Source: an uncultured Flavobacteriaceae bacterium
GTDB lineage: Bacteria > Bacteroidota > Bacteroidia > Flavobacteriales > Flavobacteriaceae
NCBI GenBank assembly: GCA_913062575.1
Contig: CAJXVT010000016.1
Span: 1 to 46,866, forward strand
DNA length: 46,866 bases
Reading direction: 5' to 3'
Positions within the stretch are counted from its first letter, which is position 1, and each line of letters starts with the position of its first letter. The notes below the pieces were generated by a model that was not told the DNA's origin, did no database searches, and worked only from the letters and a program-made list of their open reading frames with translations. Of this stretch, positions 39,129 through 46,866 are shown piece after piece. Both the position numbers and the translations under genes were made by a program.

Positions 39129-41239
39129 TTTTGTAAAGTTTTAATTTGTTGAAAAGCTGTAGTTACATCTTCAGTTGGTAATTGACAGGTTTTGTTTACA
39201 CAAACATAAATTAATGTTCTACCATTAACAAACCTGTTTTCTAATAAAGGTAAATTGCTATCAGAAATACTTCCGCAAATTAATTTATTGGGAATGTATT
39301 TTTGATTGATTTCTTTGAGTACCTTTTTCGAATTTTCACCACTTATCGCAATTTCAAAATACTGCTCAGTAAAATTGCTATATAAATCTAACCAATTTGA
39401 ATATGCTGAGCCATAATTTTGAATGTCTTTGGTCATATTATTCAGCATTTGAGTACTTACTTTTGAATAATACGCATTGTCATAATAATGACTTAGCTTA
39501 AATAAATTTTTTGCCATCATAGAATTTGAAGAAGGCATTACATTATCTTCAACTTCCATTTTTCTGGCAATTAATTTCGTGTCTTTTTCTGAAGTAAAGT
39601 AAAACATACTTGATGCAGAATTGTAGAAGTGGTCAAAGCTAGTGTCTGTTAGGCTTTTTGATATAGACAACCACTTTTCATCTAAAGTCACTTCATAAAG
39701 CGAAATGAAAGCGTCAATAATAGTTCCATAATCTTCTAAGTATCCGTTGATGGTTGCTGTACCATTTTTGTAGTTGTGATACAATGTGCCGTCTTCTTTA
39801 AACATATTTTGTTCTATAAAGTTGGCGTTTTTTAAAGCAACATCTAAAAAATGAGAATCATTAAAAACACGATACGCATCAACATATCCTTTAAGCATAA
39901 TCCCGTTCCAAGAGGTTAGTATTTTATCATCTAACCTAGGGTATTCTTTTTTCGATCGTTGCTTTAAAAGTGTTTTTCTCCAGTTTTTTACTATTGATTT
40001 TACATTACTAACTTGTAAGTTGTTTTTTTTAGCAAAGACTTCATCTGATGTATTTCTAATTAAGTGATAATTGTTTTTTTCCCAAAAGCCATATTGATTC
40101 ACATTATAATAATCAGAAAATAATTCAAAATCATCTTTTAGAATTTTTTGTAATTCCTCTTTTGTCCAAACATAATAAGCGCCTTCTTCAAGTTCACCTT
40201 TATCATTTAAACTATCTGCATCTAGCGCCGAATAAAACCCTCCCGAAGGATCGAGTAATTCGCGTTCAATAAACTCTAAGGTGTTGTAAACCGTTTCTTT
40301 ATACAATTCATTTTTAGTAATTAAATATGCATCTGCATATAAACTTACTAATTGACCATTGTCATATAGCATTTTCTCAAAATGTGGAATATGCCATTTT
40401 GTATCGACTGAATACCTTGAGAAACCACCACCAACTTGATCAAAAATTCCTCCTAACGCAATCTTAGTCAAAGTGTTATTAACATAAGTTTTTAAAGAAT
40501 TAAAATTATTCTGATAGGCGTATCTTAGTAAGAAATGATAATTATTAGGCATCGGAAACTTAGGCGCTTTGTTTAGCCCTCCTAAATCATCATCAAAATA
40601 AATACTCCATTTTTTTACCGTTTCATTAAGATATTCTTTAGTAAAAGAAACCTTTTCCTTGTTTATAGAAACCAAGCCAGATTGTTGAATTCCAGCTGTT
40701 AACTTCTCAGCATATTCAATCACTTTTTCTGGATTCTTATTGTACAAATCTCCAATTTGCTGCAGCGTTTGCATCCATTCTTCTTTTCTAAAATAGGTGC
40801 CGCCCCAAATTGGTCTTCCGTCTGGTAATGCAATGCAATTTAAAGGCCAACCGCCACTTCCTGACATTAACTGAACGGCATTCATGTAAATTTGATCTAC
40901 ATCTGGTCTTTCTTCTCTATCAACTTTTACATTGATAAAATACTCGTTCATGATTTTTGCTACATCTTCATTCTCAAAACTTTCTTCTTCCATAACATGA
41001 CACCAATGACAAGAAGAATATCCAACAGAAATTAATAACAATTTATTCTCTTTTTTTGCCAATGCCAATGTTTCATCATTCCAAGCATACCAGTTTACAG
41101 GATTGTGCGCATGTTGCAACAAGTATGGGCTCGTTTCTTTAATAAGATTATTCGTGAATTTATGTGTAGTCATGTTTTTATTTTTGCATGAAATAATCAA
41201 CAATACAATTGGAATAAAGAAGTAAATTTTTTTGATCAT
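39125..41239 (-). CDS. YyaL/DUF255 lipoprotein: thioredoxin-like domain plus (alpha/alpha)6-like barrel
   Basis: 704 residues. The lipobox is in [10 protein letters not shown], with lipid-attached Cys18. An N-terminal thioredoxin-like domain follows: [17 protein letters not shown], the C77-H-W-C80-H redox-like motif in [34 protein letters not shown] and [18 protein letters not shown]. The remaining ~500 residues are an alpha-barrel of the N-acylglucosamine epimerase type. This family (SPATA20 in animals) is highly conserved but without a firm function. Most bacterial members are cytoplasmic; the lipobox here suggests a periplasmic, lipid-anchored version. Confidence 0.9.
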   Translation of the reverse strand: MIKKIYFFIPIVLLIISCKNKNMTTHKFTNNLIKETSPYLLQHAHNPVNWYAWNDETLALAKKENKLLLISVGYSSCHWCHVMEEESFENEDVAKIMNEYFINVKVDREERPDVDQIYMNAVQLMSGSGGWPLNCIALPDGRPIWGGTYFRKEEWMQTLQQIGDLYNKNPEKVIEYAEKLTAGIQQSGLVSINKEKVSFTKEYLNETVKKWSIYFDDDLGGLNKAPKFPMPNNYHFLLRYAYQNNFNSLKTYVNNTLTKIALGGIFDQVGGGFSRYSVDTKWHIPHFEKMLYDNGQLVSLYADAYLITKNELYKETVYNTLEFIERELLDPSGGFYSALDADSLNDKGELEEGAYYVWTKEELQKILKDDFELFSDYYNVNQYGFWEKNNYHLIRNTSDEVFAKKNNLQVSNVKSIVKNWRKTLLKQRSKKEYPRLDDKILTSWNGIMLKGYVDAYRVFNDSHFLDVALKNANFIEQNMFKEDGTLYHNYKNGTATINGYLEDYGTIIDAFISLYEVTLDEKWLSISKSLTDTSFDHFYNSASSMFYFTSEKDTKLIARKMEVEDNVMPSSNSMMAKNLFKLSHYYDNAYYSKVSTQMLNNMTKDIQNYGSAYSNWLDLYSNFTEQYFEIAISGENSKKVLKEINQKYIPNKLICGSISDSNLPLLENRFVNGRTLIYVCVNKTCQLPTEDVTTAFQQIKTLQK

Positions 41240-41443
41240 TTCGTTAAGAGAATTTTATCAAAGGTAAAAATATTTTATGCTTAATAAAAGTGTAATGTTA
41301 ATGGGGTGTTCATTAATGATTATTTAATATTCCTCTTACTTTAATATAATGTTCTTGTCTGATATTTGCATTGTAAATTTATAAAGTTACAGTATTTCAT
41401 AACGTATTTAGTTTTTGTCGACTTTAGGTATGAATACAGCCAT

Positions 41444-41465
41444 ACTGCCTTCGGCCGAAGGCAGT
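41444..41465 (+). repeat. GC-rich perfect palindrome in the intergenic region before the phosphate porin
   Basis: ACTGCCTTCGG / CCGAAGGCAGT is a perfect 22-base palindrome in an AT-rich setting, followed by TTTTGTTG, a weak T-run. No plus-strand gene precedes it, so it is not an ordinary operon terminator. It may be an attenuator in the porin leader, the 3' end of a short RNA, a protein site or a dispersed element. The rest of the 307-base gap (41240-41546) shows no gene and no clear promoter pair. Confidence 0.6.
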
Positions 41466-41546
41466 TTTGTTGTTGCTATAATAATAATTTGGAAACATTA
41501 AATTAACATTAGTATTGGTTCTTTGCAGCGACAAAAACGAATACAA

Positions 41547-42746
41547 ATGAAATTTTATATTAAAACTACAGTAGCTTTGTTGCTGTTTGTTAGTGTGTTA
41601 AGTGCTCAAGAAGCAAATTCACCAAAATTTGGTAAAGGACTGTTTAACCTTGTAGGAGAAGATAATTCTTGGTCAATGAATATTGGTGCTAGGATGCAAT
41701 TTTTAGGAACTTCTATTTGGGATGCTAACTCTAATGGCTTATCAAATCAAGAAACTTCGATGTTAGTTAGAAGAGCGAGATTAAAATTTAGTGGTTTTGC
41801 TTTTAGCCCAAAGTTAAAATACAAATTAGAATTAGGACTTTCTAATAAAGATATTGGAGGAGCTTCAGAATTCACTAATAATTCACCTAGATATATTTTA
41901 GATGCAGTATTAAAATGGAATTTCCACGACAACTTTGTCTTATGGGTTGGTCAAACCAAATTGCCAGGAAATAGAGAGCGAGTTGTTTCTTCTGCAAACA
42001 TGCAATTGGTTGATAGATCTTTATTAAATAAAAGATTCAATATCGATAGAGATATGGGAATTCAATTAAGACATCATTTTAATGTTTCAGATAACTTTAT
42101 CATAAAAGAAATATTTTCTATCGCACAAGGAGAAGGAAGAAATGTAACTACTGGTAATTTAGGAGGATTACAATATACTGCTAGAGTAGAATTGTTACCT
42201 TTTGGAAACTTTACAGGTAAAGGAGATTATATAGGTGGAGATTTAAAAAGAGAAAAAACTGTAAAGTGGGCTTTGGCTGCAAGTTACGATCTAAATAATA
42301 ACGCTGTTAAAAATAGGAGTAATCAAGGTTCTTATATGAAAAATGATATTGGTTTTTTTGAAACCAATATCTCAACACTATTTATTGATACCATGTTAAA
42401 ATATAAAGGGTTTTCTTTTATGGGAGAATATGCATTAAGAGATGCAAAAGATCCATTGGCAAAAAACTCAGATAATAGTTTAACTGGAGATAAAGTACAA
42501 ACAGGAAATAGTTTAAACTTAGTGAGTGGCTATTTATTTTCAAAAAATTGGGAGGTAACAGGAAGATACACCAATGTTAACTACGATCAATTTTTAGGGA
42601 AAGGAGCAGAGAATCAATATACAATTGGTCTTTCTAAATATTTAGTAGGACATAAGTTAAAAGTGCAAACAGATATTAGTTATTTAGATTTGGTTTATAA
42701 AACCAATCAAGTCATGTGCAGATTGCAAATAGACATTCATTTCTAG
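41547..42746 (+). CDS. Phosphate-selective porin O/P family outer-membrane protein
   Basis: 399 residues. The signal peptide is MKFYIKTTVALLLFVSVLSA followed by Q. Porin O/P marks: SWSMNIGARMQFLGTSIWD, LVRRARLKFSGFAFSPKLKY, VLWVGQTKLPGNRERVVSSA and a C-terminal aromatic strand (MCRLQIDIHF). It is an anion- or phosphate-selective channel across the outer membrane. The TTG at 41523 would add 8 residues in front of the signal peptide, so ATG 41547 is taken. A Pit transporter follows 80 bases downstream, giving a matched outer/inner membrane uptake route. Confidence 0.88.
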   Translation: MKFYIKTTVALLLFVSVLSAQEANSPKFGKGLFNLVGEDNSWSMNIGARMQFLGTSIWDANSNGLSNQETSMLVRRARLKFSGFAFSPKLKYKLELGLSNKDIGGASEFTNNSPRYILDAVLKWNFHDNFVLWVGQTKLPGNRERVVSSANMQLVDRSLLNKRFNIDRDMGIQLRHHFNVSDNFIIKEIFSIAQGEGRNVTTGNLGGLQYTARVELLPFGNFTGKGDYIGGDLKREKTVKWALAASYDLNNNAVKNRSNQGSYMKNDIGFFETNISTLFIDTMLKYKGFSFMGEYALRDAKDPLAKNSDNSLTGDKVQTGNSLNLVSGYLFSKNWEVTGRYTNVNYDQFLGKGAENQYTIGLSKYLVGHKLKVQTDISYLDLVYKTNQVMCRLQIDIHF

Positions 42747-42773
42747 AAACAAAAAGTTAACATAGGCATAACA

Positions 42774-42801
42774 TTTGAACGTGAGCGTGTTTATACATTT
42801 G
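42774..42801 (+). promoter_or_regulatory. Promoter for the Pit transporter gene
   Basis: TTTG (42774-42777), 16-base spacer, TACATTTG (42794-42801), an exact -7 match. The spacer is one base under the usual range. Transcription would start near 42808, before the ATG at 42827, so Pit need not depend on the porin transcript. Confidence 0.6.
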
Positions 42802-42826
42802 TAAAACAAAAATTAAAAAAACAAAC

Positions 42827-45088
42827 ATGGAGAATCCATATATTTTAATGCTTATTGCATTAACAATTTTAGCAGTAATCGACCTAGTAGTAGGAGTTAG
42901 TAATGATGCTGTTAACTTTTTAAATTCAGCAATTGGTTCTAAAGCAATACCAGTTAAAAAGATATTAATCATTGCCAGTTTAGGAGTCTTTGTAGGTTCT
43001 GTAACTTCAAGCGGAATGATGGAAGTCGCTAGAAAAGGAATCTTTGTTCCAAGCGAATTTTACTTTAATGAAATCATGTACATTTTTATGGCTGTAATGA
43101 TTACAGACATCTTATTACTAGATGTTTTTAACTCATTAGGGATGCCAACCTCTACAACCGTTTCTATTGTGTTTGAATTATTAGGAGCTGCAGTAGCAAT
43201 GGCATTGATAAAAATTTATACTACAGACTCTGGAGAAACAGCTGCAAATCTTGGAAAATATATCAATACAGAAACAGCAATGTTTATCATCTTTGGTATT
43301 CTGCTCTCTGTTGTCGTCGCTTTTTCTGTTGGAGCAATTGTCCAGTTTGTTTCTAGATTAATTTACTCATTTCATTTAGAAAGTAGACCAAGTTATGTAA
43401 ATGCATTGTTTGGAGGATTTGCAATTACTGCAATTACTTATTTTATAGTTATTAAAGGTTTAAAGGGAACACCATTTTATAAAGATATTAAACACTTAAT
43501 TGAAGGGAACCTAATGTTGATTATCACTATTGGATTTGTCTTTTGGTCATTAATATCTCAATTTTTAATCAAAGTATTTAAGACAAATATTTTAAAACTA
43601 ATTATTGGAATTGGAACTTTTTCTTTAGCATTAGCTTTTGCAGGTAACGATTTGGTAAACTTTATTGGTGTACCTATTGCTGCTTGGGATTCATACGCTG
43701 CTTGGCAAAGTTCAGGGGAAGCTGCGACAAGTTTTTCAATGGCAGTTTTAGATAAAAAAGTGCCTGCAAACTTTTGGTACTTATTAATTGCTGGAGCAAT
43801 TATGGTAGTTACCATTTGGACCTCGAAAAAAGCAAAAACAGTAATTGAAACCGGAATTAATTTATCACGTCAAGGAGAAGGACATGAGAAGTTTCAGCCA
43901 AACCCAATGTCTAGAGTAGTAGTTAGAGCTGCGATGGGATTAAATATGGGGATCAGTTATGTTTTTCCAAAAAAGACCTTGGCTTTTGTAGATTCTAAAT
44001 TTCAGAAACCTGTCATCACATTGTCAAAAGACAAAACATATGAGATGCCAGCTTTTGATATGATTAGAGCTTCAATCAATTTAATTGTAGCTGGAATATT
44101 AATTTCTGTAGGGACGTCAATGGGATTGCCATTGTCAACAACTTATGTAACTTTTATGGTTGCAATGGGTACATCTTTAGCAGATAGAGCTTGGGGGAGA
44201 GAAAGTGCAGTGTATAGAGTTGCTGGTGTATTAAATGTGATTGGTGGTTGGTTTATGACTGCTTTAGTAGCTTTTATTGCTGCTGCAACTGTAGCTTACC
44301 TAATTAATTTAGGAGGAATTGTAATGGTTGGATTCTTACTATTAGCTGTATTTGGGTTGATTGCAAGAAACTCTATCAAGCATACACAAAAATCAAAAGA
44401 AGAGAAGAAACAAATGCATATTGAAAGAGCAGAATTAATTACTATCAATGGAGTAATTGAAGAAAGTTCAGATCATATTGCAGAAGTTGCTACTCGTGTA
44501 AATAAATTATATACTAATGTGGTAAATGATTTAGCAAAGCACGATTTAAATAAATTACGTAAAACGGATAAACACGTTGGAAAGTTAAATGACGAAATTG
44601 ATGGATTAAAAGATGGAGTGTTTTACTTTATCAAATCTTTAGATGACACATCTGTACAGGCAAGTAGATTCTATATTTTAGTATTAGGGTATTTACAAGA
44701 TGTTGCTCAATCTATTAGTTATATTTCTAGAGCGAGTTTTAAACATGTAAACAACAACCATAAGAATCTTAAAAAAGGACAATTAAAAGATTTAAAACAC
44801 ATTGATAATAAACTATCTGATTTATTAGAGAAAATAAGTGATGTCTTTGAGAATAGAACTTTTGATCAATTGAACGATGTTTTAATTGAGAAGCAAGAAT
44901 TATTATTGGATGTTTCTGCGTCAATTGAAAAACAAGTTGCTAGAATTAGAACAGATGAGACAAGTCCTAAAAACACAACATTATACTTTAGTGTATTATT
45001 AGAAACAAAAGATTTGGTTGGGGCTTTATTAAGCTTATTGCAAACCTATCAAGAGTTTCATTTAAGTACTAAAGAAATTAATAAATAA
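42827..45088 (+). CDS. Inorganic phosphate transporter (Pit family) with PhoU-like C-terminal domain
   Basis: 753 residues. The Pit core occurs twice, as expected of its inverted repeat: GVSNDAVNFLNSAIGSKA near the start, and AFAGNDLVNFIGVPIAAW in the middle, both carrying the GxND.xN signature. About ten helices run to residue ~520. The last ~230 residues are helical and soluble (KEEKKQMHIERAELITING onward), resembling a PhoU-type regulator fused to the channel. Unlike E. coli PitA (499 residues) the tail is extra. Phosphate uptake driven by cation symport is the likely role; PhoU-like tail regulation is inference. Confidence 0.92.
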   Translation: MENPYILMLIALTILAVIDLVVGVSNDAVNFLNSAIGSKAIPVKKILIIASLGVFVGSVTSSGMMEVARKGIFVPSEFYFNEIMYIFMAVMITDILLLDVFNSLGMPTSTTVSIVFELLGAAVAMALIKIYTTDSGETAANLGKYINTETAMFIIFGILLSVVVAFSVGAIVQFVSRLIYSFHLESRPSYVNALFGGFAITAITYFIVIKGLKGTPFYKDIKHLIEGNLMLIITIGFVFWSLISQFLIKVFKTNILKLIIGIGTFSLALAFAGNDLVNFIGVPIAAWDSYAAWQSSGEAATSFSMAVLDKKVPANFWYLLIAGAIMVVTIWTSKKAKTVIETGINLSRQGEGHEKFQPNPMSRVVVRAAMGLNMGISYVFPKKTLAFVDSKFQKPVITLSKDKTYEMPAFDMIRASINLIVAGILISVGTSMGLPLSTTYVTFMVAMGTSLADRAWGRESAVYRVAGVLNVIGGWFMTALVAFIAAATVAYLINLGGIVMVGFLLLAVFGLIARNSIKHTQKSKEEKKQMHIERAELITINGVIEESSDHIAEVATRVNKLYTNVVNDLAKHDLNKLRKTDKHVGKLNDEIDGLKDGVFYFIKSLDDTSVQASRFYILVLGYLQDVAQSISYISRASFKHVNNNHKNLKKGQLKDLKHIDNKLSDLLEKISDVFENRTFDQLNDVLIEKQELLLDVSASIEKQVARIRTDETSPKNTTLYFSVLLETKDLVGALLSLLQTYQEFHLSTKEINK

Positions 45089-45105
45089 AGGAAAAGAGAA
45101 TAATT

Positions 45106-45142
45106 AAAAAGAACCGCTGAGCAATTTGTTTAGCGGTTTTTT
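45106..45142. terminator. Bidirectional terminator between the Pit gene and the helicase gene
   Basis: Stem AACCGCT (45112-45118) with AGCGGTT (45132-45138); an A-rich left and T-rich right flank allow either direction. It overlaps the helicase stop codon at 45141. Confidence 0.85.
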
Positions 45143-46866
45143 ATTTTTCAAATTCGATGGCTAATAAGGCCATTTTAATTTCAGAGAAAGAATAGCTTTT
45201 GGTTATTTTTTCCTTCAAGTCTGTCAAGCTTTTAAATTCTGTTTCTTCAATTTCTTTTTGCAATTTTTTATATTTCTTTTCTGGAATTAATTCTAAAATA
45301 TTAACATCACCAGTAGTGATATAACTTGACAAATGTCCTTCTATGGTTGTAATTGTTAAACTGCGTTCTGTAGCAATTTCTTTAACGGATAAGCCACTTT
45401 TAAACAACTCGAAAGTGATTTGTTTTGTAGGTTTTTTATCTTCTTTTTTCTGTTGATTCAAATGATTGATGCCATTTTCTTTGCAATAGCCTTCTATGAG
45501 CTCTAAAATTTCGTCACCATATTTTTTGACTCTAATTTTCCCCATTCCGTTTATTTTCAATAACTCTTTTTCAGTTCTTGGTAATACATCACATAGTAGG
45601 TATAATGTTTCTTGGGTGAAAATTTGAAAGTGTGGAATCATTTCTGCCTTAGCAATATCATCTCTTAAGCTTCTTAATTTTAAAGCAATAATGGGATCTC
45701 TTTTAGAAGCCACTTTTTTCTTCTTCGGTTTTTCTACATTTTGTAAAACTGAATTTGCTCTTACTTGTAAATAGGTTTTCACATTAAAACCAGCTGTCAT
45801 TTTTTGAAGAGCAAATAACTTTTCTAATAATTTTTCTTGTAGAGAGTCAAACTGTTTGTCAAAATCTTTTTTTACTGCTTTATTATCTGTCGAAAATGAA
45901 ATTGCATTCAAAGGTTTCAGAATGTTACTTTTTGTTTGTATCACAAAATAATCTACAGCTTTTGTAAAACGTTCTTGAACAGCTGAACTATTTTCTGGTA
46001 AATCTTCGTCTTCTGAAATTGTTCTTAGCTGAATTTTAAAGCCGTTTGCAACTTTTAACAGGGCTACAATTCCATTGTCTTTAATCATATCTAAATGATT
46101 GATGACTTCACCTTTAATACTTGTTCTGTTTTTATAAAAAACATCAATCAACCGTGTTGTAGGGTATAATAAAGGTTGATAATCGAACAATTCAGAAATC
46201 AAATTCAGTTGAAATTGTTTTTCAGAAGCAATCAATTGCTCTTCATCAGGATGATTTTCTTCTACGCTTTTAGTAAACGAACCAACCTTTGCATCATTAA
46301 TAATGGCATTGTTGCTAATTTTTGTTTTTAAGACAATGCCTTCTAAAGAAGTACATCTACTCAAAGCAACATAGGTTTGTCCGTGTGCAAAAGAAGCTTC
46401 TGCATCAATAATTGCTTTTTCAAAAGTTAAACCCTGACTTTTATGAATGGTAATTGCCCAAGCCAAACGCAACGGAATTTGAGAAAATGAACCTGTAATG
46501 TCTTCTTTTATTTCTTTCGTTTCTTCGTTAATAGAGTAGTTGATATTTTCCCAAGTTTCCTTTTCTGTAACAATTTCATCTAGTTCGTTACCACATTGAA
46601 CTGTAACGGTATCATTATTAAGGCTGGTAATGATTCCTATTTTCCCGTTGTAATATCTCTTTTCTTGCGAACTATCATTTTTAATAAACATTACTTGCGC
46701 TCCTACTTTTAGGGCTAAACGTTCATCGTTTGGAAAAGCATTTTCATTGAATTTACCACTAACATCTGCCCTGAAAAAAGCTTTTGAAGCTTTTAATTTT
46801 TCTAACTCAGAGTTATTAATTGTCATAGCTCTGTTGTTGTGTGTTGTTAATGTAATATAGCCTTCT
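45141..46866 (-). CDS. Pif1-like helicase, C-terminal part, with HRDC and HTH domains (partial)
   Basis: Enters from the right edge; the reading frame is open from the last base (GYITLTTHNNRA precedes the ATG at 46826), so the gene's N-terminal ATPase motifs are outside the window. At least 575 codons are present. Superfamily I motifs: RLAWAITIHKSQGLTFEKAI (UvrD_C_2-like, motif V) and GQTYVALSRCTSLEGIVL (motif VI). Then an HRDC-like domain (IALKLRSLRDDIAKAEMIPH, DVLPRTEKELLKINGMGKIR) and an HTH_40-type domain (TFELFKSGLSVKEIATERSL) similar to the tail of RecQ-related helicases. DNA repair or replication-fork role expected. Confidence 0.88.
   Translation of the reverse strand, partial: EGYITLTTHNNRAMTINNSELEKLKASKAFFRADVSGKFNENAFPNDERLALKVGAQVMFIKNDSSQEKRYYNGKIGIITSLNNDTVTVQCGNELDEIVTEKETWENINYSINEETKEIKEDITGSFSQIPLRLAWAITIHKSQGLTFEKAIIDAEASFAHGQTYVALSRCTSLEGIVLKTKISNNAIINDAKVGSFTKSVEENHPDEEQLIASEKQFQLNLISELFDYQPLLYPTTRLIDVFYKNRTSIKGEVINHLDMIKDNGIVALLKVANGFKIQLRTISEDEDLPENSSAVQERFTKAVDYFVIQTKSNILKPLNAISFSTDNKAVKKDFDKQFDSLQEKLLEKLFALQKMTAGFNVKTYLQVRANSVLQNVEKPKKKKVASKRDPIIALKLRSLRDDIAKAEMIPHFQIFTQETLYLLCDVLPRTEKELLKINGMGKIRVKKYGDEILELIEGYCKENGINHLNQQKKEDKKPTKQITFELFKSGLSVKEIATERSLTITTIEGHLSSYITTGDVNILELIPEKKYKKLQKEIEETEFKSLTDLKEKITKSYSFSEIKMALLAIEFEK

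Noticed and set aside
41523..41546. TTG start for the porin
   Set aside because: Adds residues before a normal signal peptide.
1..46866. CRISPR arrays, insertion sequences, prophage, toxin-antitoxin or restriction modules
   Set aside because: Read for regularly spaced repeats, transposase or integrase motifs and matching gene types; none is present.

Overview
The window is chromosomal DNA from an AT-rich member of the Bacteroidota, almost certainly family Flavobacteriaceae. The lineage markers are SprA (type IX secretion translocon), RemB (gliding), several TAnnTTTG-type -7 promoter elements, few clear Shine-Dalgarno sequences, a caa3-type oxidase cluster with duplicated subunit III, an OprO/P-like porin next to a Pit transporter, and TonB energy transducers with the family's C-terminal domain. 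The genus cannot be fixed from this sequence. No phage, insertion sequence, CRISPR array or defence island is visible. Most of it is core genome with a few decayed genes and small unexplained elements.

Layout. 1-2595: tail of rpmA (L27) with a perfect palindromic terminator, waaA (Kdo transferase), and a two-gene split YeeE/YedE sulfur-compound transporter. 2676-11644: molybdenum cofactor cluster (moaA, an ABM-like small gene, moeA, a broken four-helix-bundle gene, moaC, a MobB-like/MobA fusion, a zinc-less MoeB/ThiF-rhodanese fusion, a membrane-anchored MutS-like ATPase; then moaE with a GNAT gene, and moaD, on the other strand). Two copies of a dispersed GTCATTC inverted repeat lie in it. 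No mogA/moaB, molybdate transporter or molybdoenzyme is in view. 11651-17212: DUF5686 outer-membrane protein, malic enzyme (maeB), ruvA.

17218-29498: sprA, gcvH, a VanZ-like gene, a TonB energy transducer followed by the decayed tail of a second one, deoC, a WbpD-like sugar N-acetyltransferase, and remB. RemB carries a TonB-C-like domain ahead of its barrel. Next come a 20-T tract, a candidate short RNA, and tRNA-Leu(UAA) and tRNA-Gly(GCC) with a well-formed promoter. 30060-35057: heme O synthase, two subunit III proteins, subunit IV, a cysteine-poor SCO-like protein, SCO1, DUF420 and a small CxxC membrane protein, together a terminal oxidase assembly and structure cluster whose subunits I and II lie elsewhere.

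35129-46866: an orphan tolC behind a 20-bp-phased direct repeat, a serine beta-lactamase-fold hydrolase, tsaB (TTG start set by its promoter), DUF1304, a YyaL/DUF255 lipoprotein, a phosphate-uptake pair (porin plus Pit with a PhoU-like tail), and the C-terminal part of a Pif1-like helicase with HRDC and HTH domains running off the window edge.

No clearly new multi-gene system was found. The best leads are the RemB domain fusion, the two pseudogene relics, the candidate small RNA, the phased operator upstream of tolC, the GC-rich palindrome upstream of the phosphate porin, and the unusual variants in the molybdenum cofactor cluster.
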